Of a stretch of 64,000 nucleotides of DNA, positions 59,915 to 64,000 are shown in pieces; positions within the stretch are counted from its first letter, which is position 1; each line of letters opens with the position of its first letter. The notes beneath the pieces were generated by a model. The model worked only from the letters and a program-made list of their open reading frames with translations. It was not told where the DNA came from and ran no database searches. The translations under genes and the position numbers were made by a program. This DNA is from SOIA01 sp964348015 (GTDB taxonomy: Bacteria; Acidobacteriota; Aminicenantia; Aminicenantales; Aminicenantaceae). The stretch covers positions 47,181 through 111,180 of the forward strand of contig CAYGBC010000030.1 in assembly GCA_964348015.1 (NCBI GenBank), read 5' to 3'.

Positions 59915-61205
59915 CGCCCAGCACCTTCTCGAAGATATAATCAATTTGACTCAAGTACGGATCGAGGGAAAAACAGGCGTCAATCTCCTTCTCTGACAGG
60001 ATTTTTCCGATCTCTTTGTCGGACTGAATGAGCTCTTTGAAGTCCCGGCCTTCATTCCATGCTTTGAGGCTGTTTTTCTGGACCAACTGGTAAGCCTGCT
60101 CGCGCGTGACCTCTTTTTTTGTCAGGGCCAGGAGCACACTCTGAGAGAAAATCAGACCACGGGTCAGATTGATGTTCTCTTTCATCTTGTCCGTGTTGAC
60201 TTTCCAGTTTTTGATGATATCCGTTGTTTCAGCCAGGATGAAGTCTGTCAGGATAAAGGAGTCCGGGAAGATGATCCTTTCGGTCGAGGAGTGGGAAATA
60301 TCGCGTTCGTGCCAGAGGCCAATATTCTCCATCGCGGCCAGCAGGTTAGTCCTTATCACGCGGGCCAGGCCAGAGATTCTCTCTGCCCGCACTGGATTTT
60401 TCTTGTGCGGCATGGACGATGATCCCTTCTGCCCTTTGGTGAAGGATTCTTCGAGTTCAAGAACCTCAGTTTTTTGGTGGTGACGCAGTTCCACTGCGAA
60501 TTTGTCCAAGGACGCGGCGAGAAGGGCCAACACAAAGAGCACTTCAGCATGCCTGTCGCGCTGCAGGACTTGAGTGGAAACCTTTGCAGGTTTGAGCCCG
60601 AGTTTTTTAAGGGCGGAGACTTCGATCTTTGGATCGAGATGGATATAGGTTCCCACAGAGCCAGAGATCCTCCCGTACCCGATGACTTCCAACGCATTCT
60701 GGATCCGATGAAGATGACGTTTCATCTCCTCATACCAGACAAGGAGTTTCACCCCGAAGGTAATGGGTTCGGCATGAACGCCGTGAGTCCGTCCGATCAT
60801 CACCGTTTTTTTGTGCTGAAGAGCCTGTTCCTTGAGAGTATCCTTGAGGGGATGCAGGCCCTTCTGGATTTTTTCGAGGGCTTCCCGGATGAGGAGAGAG
60901 AGGGCTGTGTCGACGACATCGTAGGAAGTCAACCCCAGGTGGATGAAACGGGAGTCCTCACCCACTTTTTCAGCCACAGATGTGAGAAAGGCAATCACGT
61001 CGTGTTTAACGACTTTTTCAATTTCTTCGATTCTCTTGACGGAAAAACCGGCTTTTTTCTTGATGTTTTGGAGGGACTCTGGAGGGATTTCGCCCGCCTC
61101 TGCCCAGGCCTCACACACAGCCAGCTCGACATCCAGCCATTTTCTGTATTTGTTCTCTTCGGTCCAGATAGCCCCCATTTCCGGGCGTGTGTACCGCTTT
61201 ATCAT
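59904..61205 (-). CDS. purB: Adenylosuccinate lyase
   Basis: 433-residue fumarase-superfamily enzyme acting twice in purine synthesis (SAICAR and adenylosuccinate cleavage). The signature GSSSMPHKKNPVRAE (about 262-276) is complete, as are the catalytic His in GRTHGVHAEP (about 138-147) and LTSYDVVDTA (about 92-101). Length is typical of the short bacterial class. First gene of the purB-purS-purQ-purL-purN operon; a near-consensus promoter lies 27 bp upstream. Confidence 0.97.
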   Translation of the reverse strand: MIKRYTRPEMGAIWTEENKYRKWLDVELAVCEAWAEAGEIPPESLQNIKKKAGFSVKRIEEIEKVVKHDVIAFLTSVAEKVGEDSRFIHLGLTSYDVVDTALSLLIREALEKIQKGLHPLKDTLKEQALQHKKTVMIGRTHGVHAEPITFGVKLLVWYEEMKRHLHRIQNALEVIGYGRISGSVGTYIHLDPKIEVSALKKLGLKPAKVSTQVLQRDRHAEVLFVLALLAASLDKFAVELRHHQKTEVLELEESFTKGQKGSSSMPHKKNPVRAERISGLARVIRTNLLAAMENIGLWHERDISHSSTERIIFPDSFILTDFILAETTDIIKNWKVNTDKMKENINLTRGLIFSQSVLLALTKKEVTREQAYQLVQKNSLKAWNEGRDFKELIQSDKEIGKILSEKEIDACFSLDPYLSQIDYIFEKVLGDES

Positions 61206-61231
61206 GGATGTTCTTCCTCAGAGGAGGACAA

Positions 61232-61260
61232 ATCATAACAGCTACCTTTTTTCTTGTCAA
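61232..61260 (-). promoter_or_regulatory. Strong predicted promoter of the pur operon
   Basis: Minus strand TTGACA (61255-61260), 17-bp spacer, TATGAT (61232-61237). Predicted start near 61225, about 20 nt before the purB ATG. No purine riboswitch fits in so short a leader. Confidence 0.7.
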
Positions 61261-61383
61261 TTTATTTCAATATCTGGGCTTGACTTTGGACATTTTTAAA
61301 TGAAAACTACTTAAAGATGCCGGGCTTTTTGATCTCTTATGACGGTAAAGCAAAGGATTCATCTTTCTCGAGTGTCTAATTCA

Positions 61384-61965
61384 ATGAATGAAAAGAGCAA
61401 AGACCTCAGTGATGGCCGTTTGGTTGAACTGGCGAAACAGGGTGATATTGAAGCGTTCGCTGAGCTGGCCCGCCGTTGTCAAGAAAAGGTCTATTACACT
61501 CTGCTTTCTTTAACGAAAAATCAGCAGGATGCCAGTGATTTAGCACAGGAGGCATTTATGCAGGCCTTTAAATCGATAAAAAGTTTCAAACAGCACTCCA
61601 GCTTCTACACATGGATATACAGAATCGCTGTCAACCTGACTTTAAATTTTTTGAAAAGGAAAAGACGAGAAGAGGGACGGGAGGTCTTCAATGACGGTCA
61701 TCCCGGGAATAAGGAATCGGTAGATCCCTCTTTTTCTCCTGATGAACGGTCTTTGAAAAAAGAACTCTCAGAGAAACTCCAGGATGCCATAGATGCATTG
61801 CCGCTGCCATACAGGGCCTCTTTTACCCTGGTCGTTCTCCAGGGAATGACCCACGGACAGGCCGCACGAATTCTGGGATGCTCTGAGAACACCGTATCCT
61901 GGAGGATGCATAAAGCCAGGAAAATGCTTCAGGCCAGATTGAAGCCTTATCTTGGAGGAGAATAA
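61384..61965 (+). CDS. ECF-type RNA polymerase sigma factor (RpoE-like)
   Basis: About 194 residues. Region 2 (about 15-85) with LAKQGDIEAFAELARR, DASDLAQEAFMQAFKSIKSF and FYTWIYRIAVNLTLNFL; region 4 (about 125-185) with LPLPYRASFTLVVLQGMTHGQAARILGCSENTVSWRMHKARK, split by a charged linker. The ATG at 61384 (MNEKSKD) is chosen; ATG 61339 would add 15 residues with no family match. It precedes a zinc-type anti-sigma gene by two bases and probably controls its own operon. Target promoters were not identified. Confidence 0.93.
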   Translation: MNEKSKDLSDGRLVELAKQGDIEAFAELARRCQEKVYYTLLSLTKNQQDASDLAQEAFMQAFKSIKSFKQHSSFYTWIYRIAVNLTLNFLKRKRREEGREVFNDGHPGNKESVDPSFSPDERSLKKELSEKLQDAIDALPLPYRASFTLVVLQGMTHGQAARILGCSENTVSWRMHKARKMLQARLKPYLGGE

Positions 61966-61966
61966 A

Positions 61967-62560
61967 ATGAACTGCGCAAAAGTCGAAAAATGGCTCTCCG
62001 ACCGTATTGACGGTGAGCTTTCCGTCAGAAAAACCGGGGCTATTGAAGCGCATCTGAAGAAGTGCGCTTCGTGCCGGTCTTATGCGGCGTCGTTAGAAAA
62101 GATCCATGAAGAAGTCCTGCGCCTCAAGAGAGAAGAAGCCTCGCCGGCCTTTTGGGAGGATTTTGCCCAGAGACTCAAGGCCAACCTCGGTTCCTCTCGG
62201 AAGATGAAAGAGAGAAGGCCTATTGGGTGGGGCTGGAATTGGGTTTGGTCGAGTGCCGCATTATTCGCATTGGTGGCAGTCGGTTTATACTTGCTTCTTT
62301 TCCAGAGCCCGCAGCCCCAGGAGATGGTTGTCGTTTCTCTGGAGAATTCCCTTGCGAGCATTTACCAGGAAATCGGGGAAGACTCTGAACTGGAGGAGCT
62401 GTTCAACTCCATTCTCGTGGAATCCATAGACGAATACCTCGAAGATTCTGAATGGAGGGAGCGTCCTGATGTTTTAGAAAACCCTCTTCTTTGGGAAAGT
62501 CTCACAGAAGAGGAGATAAAATTTCTTGAGTCTGAAATCAAAAAAGACATCACGTTTTAG
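61967..62560 (+). CDS. Zinc-finger anti-sigma factor, membrane-anchored
   Basis: 197 residues. The N-terminal anti-sigma domain has the ZAS pattern Cys3...His29-x3-Cys33-x2-Cys36. One transmembrane helix follows (about 88-108), then an acidic periplasmic tail of about 90 residues with no recognised domain. It should hold the ECF sigma at the membrane until a periplasmic signal acts. Start at 61967 with GGAGGAG upstream. Next gene is a Spy-like periplasmic protein. Confidence 0.9.
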   Translation: MNCAKVEKWLSDRIDGELSVRKTGAIEAHLKKCASCRSYAASLEKIHEEVLRLKREEASPAFWEDFAQRLKANLGSSRKMKERRPIGWGWNWVWSSAALFALVAVGLYLLLFQSPQPQEMVVVSLENSLASIYQEIGEDSELEELFNSILVESIDEYLEDSEWRERPDVLENPLLWESLTEEEIKFLESEIKKDITF

Positions 62561-62570
62561 GAGGAATTTC

Positions 62571-63086
62571 ATGAAAACCAAATCGATCCTTGCTCTTTTT
62601 CTCAGTGTGATTATTTTATGCGCATCCATCTATGCTGAAGTTCAGCAAGAAACCCAGGTACAGGAGAGAATCAGAAGAGTGACCAGGGAGAATATCACCA
62701 CTCTGATGCTCATCAGGATGACCCGGTTCCTGGAGCTGAACGAGGAACAAACAGCAAAGATCTATCCATTTTTCACCCGGATCGAAAAAGAGAAAATGCA
62801 GATCAACCAGCAGCTCAGGAAACAGATGCGTGAGCTCAGACTGGCTTTAAGTGAAGAAGATCCTGACACGGAAAGAATCAGGACCACGATCCAGGCCCTA
62901 AAAGAACTCAGAGATGCCCTCAAAAGCAAGGATGCAGAACTGGAAAAGCACCTGGAAGAGAACCTGACTGTGGTCCAGCAGGGAAAATACCTGGTTTTTG
63001 TGGCTGCGTTTTTCAACGAATTGAGGAGGCAGTTGGACAGAGCCAGGATGATGAGAGAGAGAGCCGGACAGAAAAAGAAAAGATAA
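62571..63086 (+). CDS. Periplasmic Spy/CpxP-like helical protein
   Basis: 171 residues: signal sequence (about 1-22), then all-helical, highly charged. It holds LELNEEQTAKIYPFF (about 49-63), resembling the LTxxQ motif of Spy/CpxP/zinc-resistance-type proteins. Strong RBS AGGAGG. Such proteins act as ATP-independent periplasmic chaperones or envelope-stress sensors. As third gene of the sigma/anti-sigma unit it probably modulates that signalling; this is inferred from position and fold. Confidence 0.82.
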   Translation: MKTKSILALFLSVIILCASIYAEVQQETQVQERIRRVTRENITTLMLIRMTRFLELNEEQTAKIYPFFTRIEKEKMQINQQLRKQMRELRLALSEEDPDTERIRTTIQALKELRDALKSKDAELEKHLEENLTVVQQGKYLVFVAAFFNELRRQLDRARMMRERAGQKKKR

Positions 63087-63225
63087 TTTTTCGAAAAGAG
63101 AGTTTTGAGCGTAGAGAAGAAAGTGTTGCCAGCCCAGATTGATTTCACTATAAGAAATAAAGAAATATAAGTAAAGAGCTCTTCCTTTGTTGTTTCGTTT
63201 TTTAACCCTCCAAAAAAATCATTTC
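63087..63225. other. Intergenic stretch before the tRNA promoter
   Basis: The 321-bp gap between the Spy-like gene and the first tRNA contains the promoter at 63226-63254. Before that promoter I see only AT-rich sequence and no clear terminator for the sigma operon. Confidence 0.4.
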
Positions 63226-63254
63226 TTGACAAAGGATTTGAATTGGTTTAGAAT
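63226..63254 (+). promoter_or_regulatory. Near-consensus promoter of the tRNA-tuf operon
   Basis: TTGACA (63226-63231), 17-bp spacer, TAGAAT (63249-63254). It lies about 150 bp before the first tRNA and fits a strong stable-RNA promoter. Confidence 0.8.
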
Positions 63255-63407
63255 CCACACTGTAGTTTTGTATATTTTCTACATAAACTAAAGACTTGGC
63301 GTACGCAGGTTAGAGAGAGGAACAAAACTTCACAACCAAGAGGCCTTTCTCTTCTTCATTTAATCCCTTTTTAGAAAAAAATTGAAAGCCTGCAAATGGA
63401 AGATTGC

Positions 63408-63480
63408 GCCAGCGTAGCTCAGTTGGTAGAGCAGCTGATTTGTAATCAGCGGGTCGGGGGTTCGAATCCTCTCGCTGGCT
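63408..63480 (+). tRNA. tRNA-Thr (anticodon TGT)
   Basis: 73-nt cloverleaf: acceptor GCCAGCG/CGCTGGC, D-loop AGTTGGTAGA, anticodon loop TTTGTAA giving TGT, T-arm with GGTTCGAATCC. The CCA end is not encoded. First of four tRNAs. Confidence 0.97.
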
Positions 63481-63602
63481 TTTGATTTGAACGACAAGGT
63501 TATCGGGCGTACAGTCCGTTAAGAAAGAGTGGAGCAGCCGGTTGAACTTCGATACCGGGCGCTCGGCCCGATAACTCGGAGGATAGAGAGAGCGTGTGCT
63601 TT

Positions 63603-63685
63603 GGGCAGGTACCAAAGTGGCCAAATGGGGCGGGCTGTAAACCCGCTGCGGAAACGCTTCGGAGGTTCGAATCCTTCCCTGCCCA
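63603..63685 (+). tRNA. tRNA-Tyr (anticodon GTA)
   Basis: 83-nt class II tRNA with a long variable arm: acceptor GGGCAGG/CCTGCCC, anticodon loop CTGTAAA giving GTA, T-loop GGTTCGAATCC. CCA not encoded. Position after tRNA-Thr(TGT) matches tyrU of E. coli. Confidence 0.97.
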
Positions 63686-63697
63686 TTTGTGCTTTAT

Positions 63698-63770
63698 GCG
63701 GGAATAGCTCAGTTGGTAGAGCATCGGCCTTCCAAGCCGTTGGTCGCGGGTTCGAGTCCCGTTTCCCGCT
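63698..63770 (+). tRNA. tRNA-Gly (anticodon TCC)
   Basis: 73-nt cloverleaf: acceptor GCGGGAA/TTCCCGC, anticodon loop CTTCCAA giving TCC, T-arm CGGGTTCGAGTCCCG. CCA not encoded. Confidence 0.97.
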
Positions 63771-63786
63771 GTCTGCGCAGAGTCGT

Positions 63787-63859
63787 GCCCACGTAGCTCA
63801 GTCGGTAGAGCACGTCCTTGGTAAGGACGGGGTCACCAGTTCAAATCTGGTCGTGGGCT
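63787..63859 (+). tRNA. tRNA-Thr (anticodon GGT)
   Basis: 73-nt cloverleaf: acceptor GCCCACG/CGTGGGC, anticodon loop TTGGTAA giving GGT, T-arm with AGTTCAAATCT. CCA not encoded. It immediately precedes tuf, as thrT precedes tufB in E. coli. Confidence 0.97.
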
Positions 63860-63909
63860 TGGCGGATATTAAAAGATTTTTAACGCAAAGAGATAGGAGG
63901 TAAGGGAAA

Positions 63910-64000
63910 ATGGCGAAGGCAAAGTTTGAGCGTACGAAGCCGCATTTGAACATAGGGACGATAGGGCATGTGGATCACGGGAAGACGACGTTGACGTCAG
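63910..64000 (+). CDS. tuf: Elongation factor Tu, N-terminal part (cut by window end)
   Basis: The first 30 residues include the G1 (P-loop) motif GHVDHGKTT after an N terminus typical of EF-Tu. AGGAGG lies at 63896-63901. The gene continues past the window. Codon choice in this short piece is unusual: nearly every codon ends in G (GGG, ACG, TTG, AAG, GTG), with ATA for Ile, unlike the mixed usage of the other genes. Expressed from the tRNA promoter. Confidence 0.97.
   Translation, partial: MAKAKFERTKPHLNIGTIGHVDHGKTTLTS

Noticed and set aside
63310..63903. Open frames across the tRNA cluster on both strands.
   Set aside because: They are translations of tRNA genes and spacers with no start signals; the cloverleaf genes explain the sequence.
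1..64000. CRISPR array, prophage or insertion sequence.
   Set aside because: No regularly spaced direct repeats, integrase, transposase or phage structural genes were found in any frame.

Overview
The window reads as a stretch of chromosome from an anaerobic, Gram-negative (diderm) bacterium that degrades peptides and ferments amino acids. There is an outer-membrane secretin, a predicted outer-membrane barrel and periplasmic chaperones. Metabolism looks anaerobic: a fused 2-oxoacid:ferredoxin oxidoreductase, a HydB/HndC-type NADH module, a B12-type ribonucleotide reductase, rubrerythrin, quinolinate synthase, IspH, an AmmeMemoRadiSam radical-SAM enzyme and several Fe-S carriers. Peptide use is suggested by an isoaspartyl dipeptidase, an M29-like and an M1-like aminopeptidase, an NhaC antiporter and an acyl-CoA dehydrogenase. 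Moderate GC and this gene mix suggest the Aminicenantes/Acidobacteriota neighbourhood; that placement is inference from gene content only. No phage, insertion sequence, CRISPR array or plasmid function was seen.

Layout. 0-4 kb: an NtrC-type regulator (probably cut by the window edge), a small CPCC protein, and iadA-nhaC. 4-10 kb: a divergent PlsC-like protein, an M29-like peptidase, a PpiD-like chaperone and an acyl-CoA dehydrogenase. 9.3-12.7 kb: ispH-rpsA-HU-HIT. 12.9-15.9 kb: M50 protease-trpS-scpA-scpB. 16.4-21.1 kb: NuoE/NuoF/NuoG-like proteins with a stand-alone glutamate synthase core. 21.5-24.9 kb: speD and an M1-like peptidase. 25-29.5 kb: NtrC/histidine kinase pair plus a small secreted protein. 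29.7-37.2 kb: an eight-gene type II secretion/type IV pilus assembly operon ending in a secretin-cohesin fusion. 37.4 kb: a Lys-rich protein with a desulforedoxin-like Cys pattern. 37.9-40.5 kb: OFOR. 40.6-45 kb: Fe-S/sulfur-transfer genes, nadA and two ferritin-superfamily proteins. 45.2-49 kb: nrdJ, nth, amrS. 49-51 kb: archease-rtcB. 52-53.6 kb: tandem ThyX-like protein. 54.7-61.2 kb: purB-S-Q-L-N-tyrS. 61.4-63.1 kb: ECF sigma, anti-sigma and a Spy/CpxP-like protein. 63.4-64 kb: tRNA-Thr-Tyr-Gly-Thr followed by tuf, the same order as thrU-tyrU-glyT-thrT-tufB of E. coli.

The points most worth pursuing are: a NifS-like protein that keeps its catalytic Cys but lacks the PLP lysine, encoded beside IscU- and TusA-like proteins; a possible NADH-driven glutamate synthase complex; a tandem ThyX protein whose active-site motif is split between its halves; a histone-tail/desulforedoxin-like fusion; and a hairpin-rich dispersed repeat with copies near 16.1 kb and 51.8 kb. 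Several genes also have good promoters placed so close to the start codon that leaderless or SD-less translation is likely.
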